Notes: generated by a model from the letters alone, not told the origin. Numbered from the stretch's first letter, positions 7,048 to 16,730 are shown. The stretch: DNA of 38,570 nucleotides from Actinomycetes bacterium (GCA_025964575.1 JAOPYO010000221.1:1-38570), one strand, 5' to 3'. A program made the numbers and translations.

Positions 7048-7307
7048 TTTGACCAGAAGAGTCGGCGGTGGGGGCGAGGTCCGTCGAGGAGCAAGCCGTC
7101 ACCATCCGCACTCGTCTTGAAACCCTCGGTGGCGACAGCAGAGCTGGGCGCCGGGTGTCTTGGCCCCTGCTGGCCCGCATGGAATCGAAGACCATGAAGG
7201 TGAGCGCGTAACGCCTGCTTGCGGGGGGTGATCACCTTTGTGTCAGTAGGGAAGTTCGACGAAGACAGGTCTGCCCGGAGCCCGGCCACGTGCCGGGCTT
7301 TCGCGTG
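7048..7307. other. Gene-free spacer with palindromes and a terminator hairpin
   Basis: No gene is supported here. The spacer holds an AAGGTGA/TCACCTT inverted repeat (7197-7203 with 7231-7237) that includes the perfect palindrome GGTGATCACC (7227-7236), and the hairpin at 7279-7299. Confidence 0.5.
7279..7302 (+). terminator. Terminator-like hairpin
   Basis: AGCCCGGC and GCCGGGCT form a perfect 8-bp stem with a 5-base loop (CACGT) and a short T run. It lies just beyond the 3' end of the minus-strand lipoprotein gene and could end transcription in either direction. Confidence 0.6.
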
Positions 7308-7660
7308 TCAGCAGATGTAATGCCGGGCGGCCGCCACGATCAGCCTGGCCTGGCCAGCGTTCACCGTGACATTCCCGCCGTGTACCGCAGTTGCGCGTTC
7401 TTCGCCACGGTCATCGGGTCCTTGCCCTGCTTGATGTCCAGACAGACATTGGCGGCCCGCCGCAAGGCCTGATCCTCGTCCACCGTCAGACCAGCGTCGA
7501 TCGCGGTGAGGGCGGCCAGGAAGGCCCACTTGTCCAGCTTAGGAGACTGCAGCTTCAGGTTGGTCGGAGCACTTGCTGGTGGGGCGGGGACGGCAGGGTC
7601 CTGGGCGACGCACCCAGTGAGCAGAAGCAGAGAGCACACCAACGTCATCACGATGCGCAT
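7308..7660 (-). CDS. DUF732-like lipoprotein with an apparent frameshift
   Basis: The N-terminus is a lipoprotein signal (MRIVMTLVCSLLLLTGC, lipobox LTGC, lipidated Cys17). A Pro/Ala-rich spacer follows, then a small helical domain like DUF732 (WAFLAALTAIDAGLTVDEDQ, then ALRRAANVCLDIKQGKDP). The starting frame ends at 7361 after RYTAG. The expected C-terminal helix with a final Cys (NVTVNAGQARLIVAAARHYIC) continues in the next frame to a stop at 7308-7310. One missing base near 7379 explains the break. The rejoined protein is about 117 residues and would be anchored outside the membrane. Function is unknown. An indel error in the sequence is as likely as a true mutation. Confidence 0.7.
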
Positions 7661-7851
7661 GGGCGGACCGTACGGCCGTACCAGAAGCTAACCGCACCGA
7701 TACCCAGACCAGGCCGCACCTGGCCACGAGGGAAGCACGCATGATCTTTCGAGGGCAGGCTGGTCCGGGCAGTGGGAGGCAGCCGCATCCAACCGCACGG
7801 GACGTGCTTACCTGACATGCTCGGAAGGCAAAGACGGCAAAGGGAGGAAGC

Positions 7852-8586
7852 ATGGCCACACTGGACGGAAAGCGCGCTGTGGTGACCGGCGGATCCCGCG
7901 GCATCGGACGAGCAATAGTGCAGCGGTTGGCGCGCGACGGTGCGTCTGTGGTCTTCAGCTACCACCAGAACGAGGCCGCTGCCGACGAAGTGGTGCGGGA
8001 GGCCAAGGGAGAGGTATTCGCGGTCCGTGCCGACCAAGGCCGGACAGCTGATCTCAAGCGCCTCTTCGAGGAGGCCGATCAGCGGCTCGGTGGCCTCGAC
8101 ATCCTGGTCAACAACGCTGCCATCAACCCGACTGCCGGCATCCTCGACGTGACCGAAGACGACTACGACCGCGTCATGGCGGTCAACACCAAAGGCCCCT
8201 TCTTCGCCGTCCAGCACGCCGCCAAGAGGCTGGGTGACGGGGGCCGGATCATCAATATCTCGACACTCAACACCGCTCTTCCCGCACCAGGCGTTGCTCT
8301 CTATTCGGCGAGCAAGGCCGCTCTCGAGCAGTTCACCGCCGTGGCCGCCCGCGAGCTCGGCTCGCGCGGGATCACCGTGAACTGTGTCTCTCCCGGGGCG
8401 ACCGATACCGACTCGCTGCGAGCGACGAATCCGCCGGAAGCGATCGAGCAGACCGTGGCGTTCACCGCGCTGCAACGGCTAGGACAGCCGGCCGACATCG
8501 CCAATGTCGTAGCGTTCCTGGCCGGCCCCGACGCCCAATGGATCACCGGCCAGAACCTCCGCGCCACCGGAGGTCTCCTTATCTGA
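7852..8586 (+). CDS. SDR-family oxidoreductase (FabG-like)
   Basis: This 244-residue classical short-chain dehydrogenase has the dinucleotide motif TGGSRGIG (12-19), the NNAA motif (87-90) and the full catalytic set Asn112, Ser137, Tyr151 and Lys155 (YSASK). The end, ITGQNLRATGG, is typical of FabG-like members. It should be a cytosolic NAD(P)-dependent reductase of a keto group or dehydrogenase of an alcohol; Arg15 after the glycines hints at NADPH. GGGAGGA lies before the ATG. It appears monocistronic, and the SDR scaffold alone does not identify the substrate. Confidence 0.9.
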   Translation: MATLDGKRAVVTGGSRGIGRAIVQRLARDGASVVFSYHQNEAAADEVVREAKGEVFAVRADQGRTADLKRLFEEADQRLGGLDILVNNAAINPTAGILDVTEDDYDRVMAVNTKGPFFAVQHAAKRLGDGGRIINISTLNTALPAPGVALYSASKAALEQFTAVAARELGSRGITVNCVSPGATDTDSLRATNPPEAIEQTVAFTALQRLGQPADIANVVAFLAGPDAQWITGQNLRATGGLLI

Positions 8587-8616
8587 GGAGGACACGGAAT
8601 CTGAGGAGGACACGGA
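8581..8616. repeat. 18-bp perfect tandem duplication over the SDR stop codon
   Basis: ATCTGAGGAGGACACGGA is repeated exactly at 8581-8598 and 8599-8616. The first copy holds the SDR's last codon and stop; the duplication leaves the protein unchanged. Confidence 0.95.
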
Positions 8617-8671
8617 CCGGCACGCGTACGGAGACAACGCGTACGGCCATTGTCAGCGACCCAGCCTCCGC

Positions 8672-8953
8672 TCAGGGCTTGCCGAAGGCACCGATGGTGG
8701 CGTGGAAAATCGCCAGCAGCAGGGCCCCGAGAGCGCCGCAGATCACTGCGGCGCCAGGGTTCTGATCGACGTGCGCCCAGTACGCCAGCGCCCCCGCCAG
8801 GAGGAACCCCAACCAGCCGACGACCACGTTGATCACCGGAGAACCCCCGAACGCGGTGGGAAAGCGCTCCTTGGTGATGCCCTTCACGAAGTGAGGTGTC
8901 GCGTTCGCGCCGAATATTCCGGCGAAGAAACTGAACACGGCCGTCTGCCACAT
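8672..8953 (-). CDS. Small integral membrane protein of unknown function
   Basis: This 93-residue protein has a hydrophobic N-terminus (about 3-16), a conserved-looking loop ATPHFVKGITKERFPTAFGG, and two strong membrane segments (about 40-60 and 67-88). GGAG sits 8 bases before the ATG. The His/Lys/Arg-rich loop is probably cytosolic or facing the substrate. I know similar small membrane proteins in actinobacteria and proteobacteria but no assigned function. It is tail to tail with the SDR and follows the TetR gene on the same strand after a 53-bp gap, so co-transcription is possible. Confidence 0.75.
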   Translation of the reverse strand: MWQTAVFSFFAGIFGANATPHFVKGITKERFPTAFGGSPVINVVVGWLGFLLAGALAYWAHVDQNPGAAVICGALGALLLAIFHATIGAFGKP

Positions 8954-9006
8954 GGTTGCTCCATGAGTTCATCGATGGGTGATCTATAACGGCGGGCGCG
9001 GGTCGG

Positions 9007-9618
9007 TCAGGCCGGACGACTCGGGTCCGGGGCCGGTGGCCGGTGGTCGGTCAGGCTGCGGACTGTCAGATCCACCATCTGGCGAAGGCGACGGCGTAGA
9101 GTCTCTGGCGCCTCCGCCTCCTGCGAGATGCCGGTGAGAGCGTCGATCAGCAGCAGAGCGGCGTCCCGAGCCGACAGCGCCACGCCGAGCAGTTCGAGCT
9201 CTCCGGCGGCGGATTCCAGGAGCGCTTCGATGACGGCAAGATGTCGCTCCTTGAAGGACCGCATCAGATCATCGGCTATCACCCCGGCTTCGGCGAGCAT
9301 CTCGCTGCGAAACTCGGCCTCCACCGACCCAACGAGGAGCTTGAGCTTGACCGCCAGCACGCCGTACAACCGATCTCCCACGGACCCGTCGGCCTTCTGT
9401 GCCGTCTCGGTAGCGGCGATCACGTCGTCGAGCAGCCGCATGCCCATGGCCCGGAAGACGTCTTCCTTCCCGCTGAAGTGCAGATAGAGAGCAGGCCGGG
9501 AGACCCCGGCGGACTGGGCGAGCAACTCCATCGAGGTGCGCCGGTAACCGTAGCGACCGAAGACCCCGAGAGCCGCGGTCAGGATCTGATCACGCTTGGC
9601 CATGGCCGCTTCTGACAT
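9007..9618 (-). CDS. TetR-family transcriptional regulator
   Basis: The 203-residue protein has a TetR N-terminal helix-turn-helix (residues about 8-55: RDQILTAALGVFGRYGYRRT, then LLAQSAGVSRPALYLHFSGKEDVF). A helical ligand-binding domain without obvious signature follows. ATG 9603, six codons in, is an alternative start. It is divergent from the FAD monooxygenase, with 160 bp between the two genes, and is the likely repressor of it. The inducer is probably a small hydrophobic or aromatic compound, by analogy with other TetR-monooxygenase pairs. Confidence 0.9.
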   Translation of the reverse strand: MSEAAMAKRDQILTAALGVFGRYGYRRTSMELLAQSAGVSRPALYLHFSGKEDVFRAMGMRLLDDVIAATETAQKADGSVGDRLYGVLAVKLKLLVGSVEAEFRSEMLAEAGVIADDLMRSFKERHLAVIEALLESAAGELELLGVALSARDAALLLIDALTGISQEAEAPETLRRRLRQMVDLTVRSLTDHRPPAPDPSRPA

Positions 9619-9725
9619 GCTGACATAATGAACCAGTTTCGTCAGATCGTCAACGCTGGATCAACTCGTCAATACTCCAGATCGTCCACAAGGTGCGGCT
9701 GCAGAGCAGGGGGCCCATTCGACCC

Positions 9726-9772
9726 TTGCGGCATTGGCCCTACATTGCGTAGTACTACTCAACGTCGAGGAG
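9726..9772 (+). promoter_or_regulatory. Promoter, palindromic operator candidate and RBS of the monooxygenase gene
   Basis: TTGCGG (9726-9731) and TAGTAC (9750-9755) with an 18-bp spacer form a plausible promoter. The -10 box overlaps the perfect palindrome GTAGTACTAC (9749-9758), a good place for a repressor such as the divergent TetR. GAGGAG at 9767-9772 is the ribosome site. Confidence 0.5.
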
Positions 9773-9778
9773 TGTTCT

Positions 9779-10945
9779 ATGCGGGTCATCGTCATCGGTG
9801 CGGGCGTCGGCGGACTGGCCGCGGCACAGGGTCTGCTCGCCGATGGACACCAGGTCACGGTCTTCGAGGAGGCACCCGCGCTCCGTACAAGCGGAGCAGC
9901 CGTGACCATCTGGCCGAACGGCGGCGCGGTGCTCACCGACCTCGGGCTGACGCTGGTCGGCGCGGGTCGGCGCATCCACTCGCTCGAGGCCCGCAGCAGC
10001 AACGGCCAGTTGCTGGCCGTCGTCGACGTCACCAAGCTCGCCGGGCGATTGGGCGCACCGGTGGTGACACTCCCCCGGCGACTGCTGCTGGACCGGTTGA
10101 GCGCCGATCTGCCTGCCGGAGTCGTACGGTTCGGAGCGCGCTGCATCGGGGCCTCAAGCTCGGACGGCAAGGCGCAGGCCCGGTTCGAGGACGGCGGCAC
10201 AGCCGAAGGGGACGTGCTGATCGGGGCCGACGGACGTCACTCGGCCGTACGGGAAGCTCTCTCCCTGGGTGAACCGGCCGTTCCCACCGGCAAGGCGACC
10301 TGGCAGGGACTGAGCTCGATTCCCATCGACCTCACCGCCGGGCGTCTGGCGGTCACCATCGCCGGACCCGAGGGCGAATGTGGGTTCATGCCCGCCGGGG
10401 AGAGCCTGCTCCAATGGTGGTTCGACGTCCCCTGGATGCCGGACGATGCGCCGCCCGCCTCACCGATGGCCGAGCTACGGCGGCGCTTCGGCGGCTGGCC
10501 CGACCCGGTCCCACAGGTGCTGGCCGCCGCCAGCGACGAGGATGTCGAGCTTTTCCCGCACTACCGGCACCGAGTGCCGAGCCTCTGGGGCCAGGGGCCC
10601 TGCACGCTGCTGGGCGACTCCGTACACGCCATGCCTTCCCCGCCTGCGCAGGGAGCGAGTCAGGCGCTTGAGGACGCCTGGCTGCTCGTGCGTTCGCTCC
10701 GTACCTCTCCTACCGACGCACCGCAGGCGCTGCGCGACTACGAGCAGGCCCACCGACGCCGGGCGGCGGCGCATCTCCTGGTCGGCCATCCGCTTACCGG
10801 CTCAGCAGGATGGGTCGCCGAAGCTCTTCTACCGGCTCCCCGAATCGGTGACCACCTGGAGATACGGCATCTTCCTCAGGGCCATCAGCAACCGCCCGGC
10901 CACCTGAGAACCGTCGGCGCGGATCTAAGGGTTCCCGGGCGCTGA
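9779..10945 (+). CDS. FAD-dependent monooxygenase (PHBH/UbiH type) with an apparent 3' frameshift
   Basis: A Rossmann FAD site (VIGAGVGGLAAA, 5-16; ribose-binding Glu30) and the second FAD motif GDSVHAMPSPPAQGASQALEDA (279-300) define a flavoprotein aromatic hydroxylase-like monooxygenase. It would use NAD(P)H and O2 to hydroxylate an aromatic or similar substrate. As read, the frame runs to 10945 with an unusual tail. The family-typical tail (KLFYRLPESVTTWRYGIF, then LRAISNRPAT) is in the next frame from 10821 and stops at 10905-10907. One extra base near 10820 explains this, so the true end is probably 10907. GAGGAG (9767-9772) supports ATG 9779. Confidence 0.82.
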   Translation: MRVIVIGAGVGGLAAAQGLLADGHQVTVFEEAPALRTSGAAVTIWPNGGAVLTDLGLTLVGAGRRIHSLEARSSNGQLLAVVDVTKLAGRLGAPVVTLPRRLLLDRLSADLPAGVVRFGARCIGASSSDGKAQARFEDGGTAEGDVLIGADGRHSAVREALSLGEPAVPTGKATWQGLSSIPIDLTAGRLAVTIAGPEGECGFMPAGESLLQWWFDVPWMPDDAPPASPMAELRRRFGGWPDPVPQVLAAASDEDVELFPHYRHRVPSLWGQGPCTLLGDSVHAMPSPPAQGASQALEDAWLLVRSLRTSPTDAPQALRDYEQAHRRRAAAHLLVGHPLTGSAGWVAEALLPAPRIGDHLEIRHLPQGHQQPPGHLRTVGADLRVPGR

Positions 10946-10962
10946 CCTTCACGGCTAATGCA

Positions 10963-10968
10963 TAGAGT
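10963..10968 (+). promoter_or_regulatory. -10 box for a probable leaderless GNAT transcript
   Basis: TAGAGT lies exactly 7 bases before ATG 10976, so transcription should begin on or next to the start codon. No Shine-Dalgarno sequence is present. No convincing -35 box was found. Confidence 0.5.
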
Positions 10969-10975
10969 GCAGACC

Positions 10976-11497
10976 ATGTCCACCGTACGACCCGCCACCC
11001 TCGATGACGTTCCCGAGCTCGTACGCCACCGTGAGCTGCTGTTCACGGCCATGGGCCGAGACATGAGCGGCCCCGCCGAATGGCGCGACGCGACCGTCCA
11101 TACTCTCAAGGAAGCGCTCGGCGGTGACTCCATGGCGGTGTTCGTCGTGGACGGCCAAGTAGACGGCGAGGTAGACGGCGAGGTGGACGGCCGAGTGGAC
11201 GGACAGAGGAATGGCCGACCGGGCCTCGCCGCTTCGGGCATCGGGGTGATCGACCGGCGGCTGCCCGGCCCGGAGACTCCCAACGGGCGGTGGGGCCACA
11301 TCTCCGGCATGGTCACCGACCCCAGGCATCGGCGCAAGGGTCATGCCCGGGCCATCATGACCGAACTGCTCGCCTGGTTCTATGCCCACGAGGTCCGCCG
11401 GATCGAAATGAACGCCACCCCGGATGGTGATGCGCTCTACCGCGAGTTCGGTTTTACCGAGCACCATGCGACCGCACTCACGTGGACGGCCCGCTAG
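10976..11497 (+). CDS. GNAT-family N-acetyltransferase with a VDG repeat insert
   Basis: The 173-residue protein has the GNAT fold: an N-terminal STVRPATLDDVPELVRHRELL, the acetyl-CoA pyrophosphate loop region MVTDPRHRRKGHARAIM (around 112-128), and a C-terminal YREFGFTEH. It should transfer an acetyl group from acetyl-CoA to an amine; the acceptor is unknown. Residues 58-77 are five copies of a four-residue unit (VDGQ, VDGE, VDGE, VDGR, VDGQ) lying in a surface loop before the core sheet strand IGVIDRRL. ATG 10976 is preferred over ATG 10958 because the protein family starts here and a -10 box lies 7 bases before it. Confidence 0.85.
   Translation: MSTVRPATLDDVPELVRHRELLFTAMGRDMSGPAEWRDATVHTLKEALGGDSMAVFVVDGQVDGEVDGEVDGRVDGQRNGRPGLAASGIGVIDRRLPGPETPNGRWGHISGMVTDPRHRRKGHARAIMTELLAWFYAHEVRRIEMNATPDGDALYREFGFTEHHATALTWTAR
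11147..11206 (+). repeat. In-frame 12-bp minisatellite (5 copies) in the GNAT gene
   Basis: Five 12-bp units begin at 11147, 11159, 11171, 11183 and 11195, each coding for VDG plus one variable residue. Copies two and three are identical. Copy-number change would lengthen or shorten a surface loop without a frameshift. Confidence 0.9.
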
Positions 11498-11501
11498 CAG
11501 G

Positions 11502-12389
11502 TCAGCGAGTCAGATAGGCCTTGAGACCGGCAGCGAGAGCCTGAGCTGCCTTCTCCCGCCAGGAGGGGTCAGACATCCGGCCCGCGTCGCCCGGGTTGCG
11601 CATATTGCCGCATTCGATGAAGACCGCCGGCACCTTGGCCAGGTTGAGCCCGCCGAGATCCTTACGCACGTCGATGCCTGCGTGACCGATGTAGTTCGAG
11701 TACGGCTCGCCGGTGCCGGAGTGGAAGGCATTCCGAATGTCATAACCGAGCCGCTTCGACGGCTCGACGATCGGGCCGGTGTAGCCCGGGATCAGGCCCG
11801 GCAGGATCACGTGGAAGCCATGGTCTCCGGCCGGCGCACCATCCCCGTGGATGGAGAGCGCGGCATCCGAGTGCGCTCGGTTGGCAATGGCCGCTCGCTC
11901 GTTGACGCAGGGCCCGACGCCCCTGTCGTTCGGACGGGTCACCACCACGGTCGCACCCTGAGCGCGGAGGATCTTCACCAGCCGGGTGCCCACGTCGAAG
12001 GTGTAGGCATGTTCGGAGTAGCCCGCGTCGGTCGCGGTGCCGGTCGTGTTGCACGGCTTCTTGATCGGCCCAGCCGGAACCAGCCGATTGATGATCTCTG
12101 GATGGGCTCCGTTGCCGCCGTTGTGCCCCGGGTCGACGGTGATCACCTTGCCCGTGAGGGGCTTGCCGGATGCCACTCGGGAGGAAGGCGAGGCAGCAGG
12201 CGAGACGGTGGGTGAGACAGCGGGCAAGGCGGCAGGCGAGGTGCCGGCCGGAGCCGGAGAGCCCGAGTCCCTGCCGACCGGAGCTGCCGAGCCGGCTGCC
12301 GAGCTGGTCGAGGCCGTTCCGCCACAGGCGACCATGGCCGCCGTGGACGCCACCAGCACGGCTGCGGCACAGATCACCCGCTTATCCAT
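11502..12389 (-). CDS. N-acetylmuramoyl-L-alanine amidase (Amidase_3), lipoprotein
   Basis: The 295-residue protein starts with a lipoprotein signal (lipid Cys22 in MVACGG), then a Ser/Pro/Ala-rich linker to about residue 78, then an Amidase_3 domain. Zinc ligands His89 (DPGHNG), Glu126 (GYSEHAY) and His181 (SIHGDG), and catalytic Glu259 (FIECGN), are present. Cys113 and Cys161 may form a disulfide. It should cut the bond between MurNAc and L-Ala in peptidoglycan outside the membrane, like mycobacterial Rv3717. It is the downstream member of a tandem pair with the gene at 12473-13276 (83 bp apart). ATG 12389 follows a GGAGGT site. Confidence 0.92.
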   Translation of the reverse strand: MDKRVICAAAVLVASTAAMVACGGTASTSSAAGSAAPVGRDSGSPAPAGTSPAALPAVSPTVSPAASPSSRVASGKPLTGKVITVDPGHNGGNGAHPEIINRLVPAGPIKKPCNTTGTATDAGYSEHAYTFDVGTRLVKILRAQGATVVVTRPNDRGVGPCVNERAAIANRAHSDAALSIHGDGAPAGDHGFHVILPGLIPGYTGPIVEPSKRLGYDIRNAFHSGTGEPYSNYIGHAGIDVRKDLGGLNLAKVPAVFIECGNMRNPGDAGRMSDPSWREKAAQALAAGLKAYLTR

Positions 12390-12472
12390 ATCGCCGGTAC
12401 CTCCCCTCGCCTGCCCCGAGACCTTGCCCGGAGATCCTGCCTGGAGACTACGCAACGTAACAGGAATCTACG

Positions 12473-13276
12473 TCAGATCAGATAGTTCGCCAGACCATTG
12501 GCCAGGGCCTGTGCGGCCCGCTGCCGCCAGGCGGCGCTCTTCATGCGAGACGCGTCGGTGGCGTTGCGCATGTTGCCGCATTCGATGAAGACCTTCGGCA
12601 CCTTGGACAGGTTGAGCCCGCCCAGATCGGTGCGCACGTCGATGCCGCTCTTGCCCAGATAGTTAGCGTACGGCTCGCCCGTCCCGGCCTTGAACGCGTT
12701 CCGGACGTCATAGCCGAGCTGTCGCGACGGCTTGACGATCTTGTCCGTGTAGCCCCTGAGCAGACCCGGCAGGATCACATGGAAGCCGCGCTTCTTGGCC
12801 GGTGCCCCATCCCCATGGATCGAGATCGCCGCATCGGCATGGGCCGTGTTTCCGATCGCCGCCCGCTGGTTGATGCACGGCCCCACGCCGCGATCATTCG
12901 TACGGGTGAACACGACCGTCGCTCCCCGCGCCCGGAGGATCTTGGCCAGCCGGGTGGCGACATCGAAGGTATACGCGTGCTCGGCATATCCGGAGTTGGT
13001 CGAGGTTCCCGTGGTGTCGCAGGCCTTCTGGTGCGGCCCGGCCGGGACCAGATGATTGATGTACGACGGATGCTTAAAGTTCGCCCCGTTGTGTCCCGGG
13101 TCGATGACGACCACCTTGCCGGTGAGTGAGCCGGCCAGTGGTTTGCCCGGCACCGACTGTGGCGCCAGATTCGCCGCTACCGAGGTACGGGTCGTACCGG
13201 AGGCACTTGCGCAGCCGGCCGTCGCCACCATCAGAACGGACAGCGCCGCGGCCGCCCAACGCCGGTCTACGGTCAC
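12473..13276 (-). CDS. N-acetylmuramoyl-L-alanine amidase (Amidase_3), lipoprotein paralogue
   Basis: The 267-residue paralogue of the next gene has a lipoprotein signal (Cys22 in VATAGC), a shorter linker (about 23-50), and an Amidase_3 domain with zinc ligands His62, Glu99 and His154 and catalytic Glu232. Cys86 and Cys134 match the disulfide pair of its neighbour. Over the catalytic domain the two are clearly similar (for example RGVGPC and GNMRN in both), so they arose by tandem duplication. The GTG start follows a GGAAGG site. It is probably a cell-wall autolysin used in growth or division, and is likely the first gene of a two-gene unit. Confidence 0.92.
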   Translation of the reverse strand: MTVDRRWAAAALSVLMVATAGCASASGTTRTSVAANLAPQSVPGKPLAGSLTGKVVVIDPGHNGANFKHPSYINHLVPAGPHQKACDTTGTSTNSGYAEHAYTFDVATRLAKILRARGATVVFTRTNDRGVGPCINQRAAIGNTAHADAAISIHGDGAPAKKRGFHVILPGLLRGYTDKIVKPSRQLGYDVRNAFKAGTGEPYANYLGKSGIDVRTDLGGLNLSKVPKVFIECGNMRNATDASRMKSAAWRQRAAQALANGLANYLI

Positions 13277-13404
13277 GTCCGCGCCTTCCAGTCAGCCGCT
13301 CAGAAGCTGTCACGCTAACAGAGGCCCTCAGCCCAGCGACCACGAGCGATCAAAGGAGGCCGAAGCAGGCCACCCGGCGCTGGACGGCCTGCCTGGTCGG
13401 CGCA

Positions 13405-13440
13405 AGAAGGACCCGCACCATGATCGGTGCGGGTCCTTCT
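13405..13440 (-). terminator. Strong terminator after clpC
   Basis: A perfect 15-bp stem (AGAAGGACCCGCACC with its complement) and a 6-base loop lie 37 bases beyond the clpC stop. A short T-rich stretch follows on the minus strand. It separates clpC from the amidase pair. Confidence 0.85.
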
Positions 13441-13476
13441 CCGCTGTTCTCCCGCTTGTTCTTCGCGGGACCTGGG

Positions 13477-15993
<2,517 letters not shown>

Positions 15994-16162
15994 CTCGTCG
16001 CTCCTCACAGAGCGGTCGGTCAAGGTCCGGGATGTCCGGCCCTGTCCTTCCGCATGCTAGCCCGCCCCGAGGAAACCGCCCGGTGCACTCCCACCAGGAG
16101 ACGATCCCCGCCTAGGGCTGTTCATCCTCATCCAACTACCGCATCGGGGCGTCATGTTCCCG

Positions 16163-16180
16163 CTACGCCCCAAGCGAACG
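16163..16180 (-). promoter_or_regulatory. ClgR-like site, proximal to clpC
   Basis: On the minus strand this reads CGTTCGCTTGGGGCGTAG, containing GTTCGC-N5-GCG, the motif described for ClgR, the activator of clp genes in actinobacteria. It lies about 170 bp upstream of the clpC start. Confidence 0.65.
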
Positions 16181-16294
16181 AGGCTTTTGCACTCCAGCCG
16201 CGCTACTGGAACTCACTCGTGCCCACCAACGGGGGAGGTGAGGCGTTGCCATAGGGGACGAAACGCCGTCTGGGAAACTGATCCGCTCCAAGCT

Positions 16295-16312
16295 CTACGC
16301 CAGAAGCGAACG
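16295..16312 (-). promoter_or_regulatory. ClgR-like site, distal
   Basis: CGTTCGCTTCTGGCGTAG on the minus strand matches the proximal copy at 16 of 18 positions and has the same GTTCGC-N5-GCG core. It abuts the lsr2 terminator. Confidence 0.6.
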
Positions 16313-16342
16313 GCCCGTCACCCTTTCGCGGGCGACGGGCCG
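16311..16342 (-). terminator. Terminator after lsr2
   Basis: CGGCCCGTC and GACGGGCCG form a 9-bp stem about 60 bases beyond the lsr2 stop, with T residues following on the minus strand. Confidence 0.65.
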
Positions 16343-16400
16343 ATCATCGGCTCTCAACCATGAGTCAATCAGGAAGACGACTCCCCCCGCGCTTCGCCAG

Positions 16401-16730
16401 TTAGTGCGCAGCTTCGTACTGCTCCACCACAGAGGCGGGGATGCGGCCACGCTCGTTGACCTTGATGCCGCGTTGCTTGGCCCACGCGCGGATGTCCGCG
16501 CTGCGCTCTCGGCTGGACGCACCACGAGTACGGGTGGCGCCGCGGCGCCGACCGGCGCTCGCCTTCTGCGCGTGGTCTACGAACGGCTGCACTGAATCAC
16601 GCAGCTTCTTTGCGTTGGCGCTGCTGAGGTCGATCTCATAGGTGGCGCCATCGAGGGAGAACGATACGGTCTCGTCCGCCTCGCCACCGTCGAGGTCGTC
16701 GACGAGAAGCACTTGAACCTTGCGTGCCAT
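16401..16730 (-). CDS. lsr2: Nucleoid-associated protein Lsr2
   Basis: The 109-residue protein matches Lsr2 end to end. Residues 1-55 are the dimerisation/oligomerisation domain (MARKVQVLLVDDLDGGEADE, then TVSFSLDGATYEIDLSSANA). Residues 56-74 are a basic, flexible linker. Residues about 75-109 are the DNA-binding domain with the AT-hook-like Arg94-Gly95-Arg96 (NERGRIPASVVEQYEAAH). Lsr2 is the actinobacterial counterpart of H-NS: it coats AT-rich, often foreign, DNA and silences it. The gene lies next to clpC as in mycobacteria, but a terminator separates them. The 16731-16830 region upstream is itself AT-rich, which would fit self-binding. Confidence 0.97.
   Translation of the reverse strand: MARKVQVLLVDDLDGGEADETVSFSLDGATYEIDLSSANAKKLRDSVQPFVDHAQKASAGRRRGATRTRGASSRERSADIRAWAKQRGIKVNERGRIPASVVEQYEAAH

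Larger units (their letters stand above)
15994..16400. other. Regulatory spacer between lsr2 and clpC
   Basis: There is no gene in these 407 bases. They contain the lsr2 terminator (16311-16342), two near-identical ClgR-like motifs (16163-16180 and 16295-16312) and presumably the clpC promoter and a leader of more than 100 bases. Confidence 0.7.

Noticed and set aside
7670..7681. Palindrome GTACGGCCGTAC upstream of the DUF732-like lipoprotein
   Set aside because: It is GC-rich and of a kind frequent by chance in such genomes; it is noted only as a weak operator candidate.
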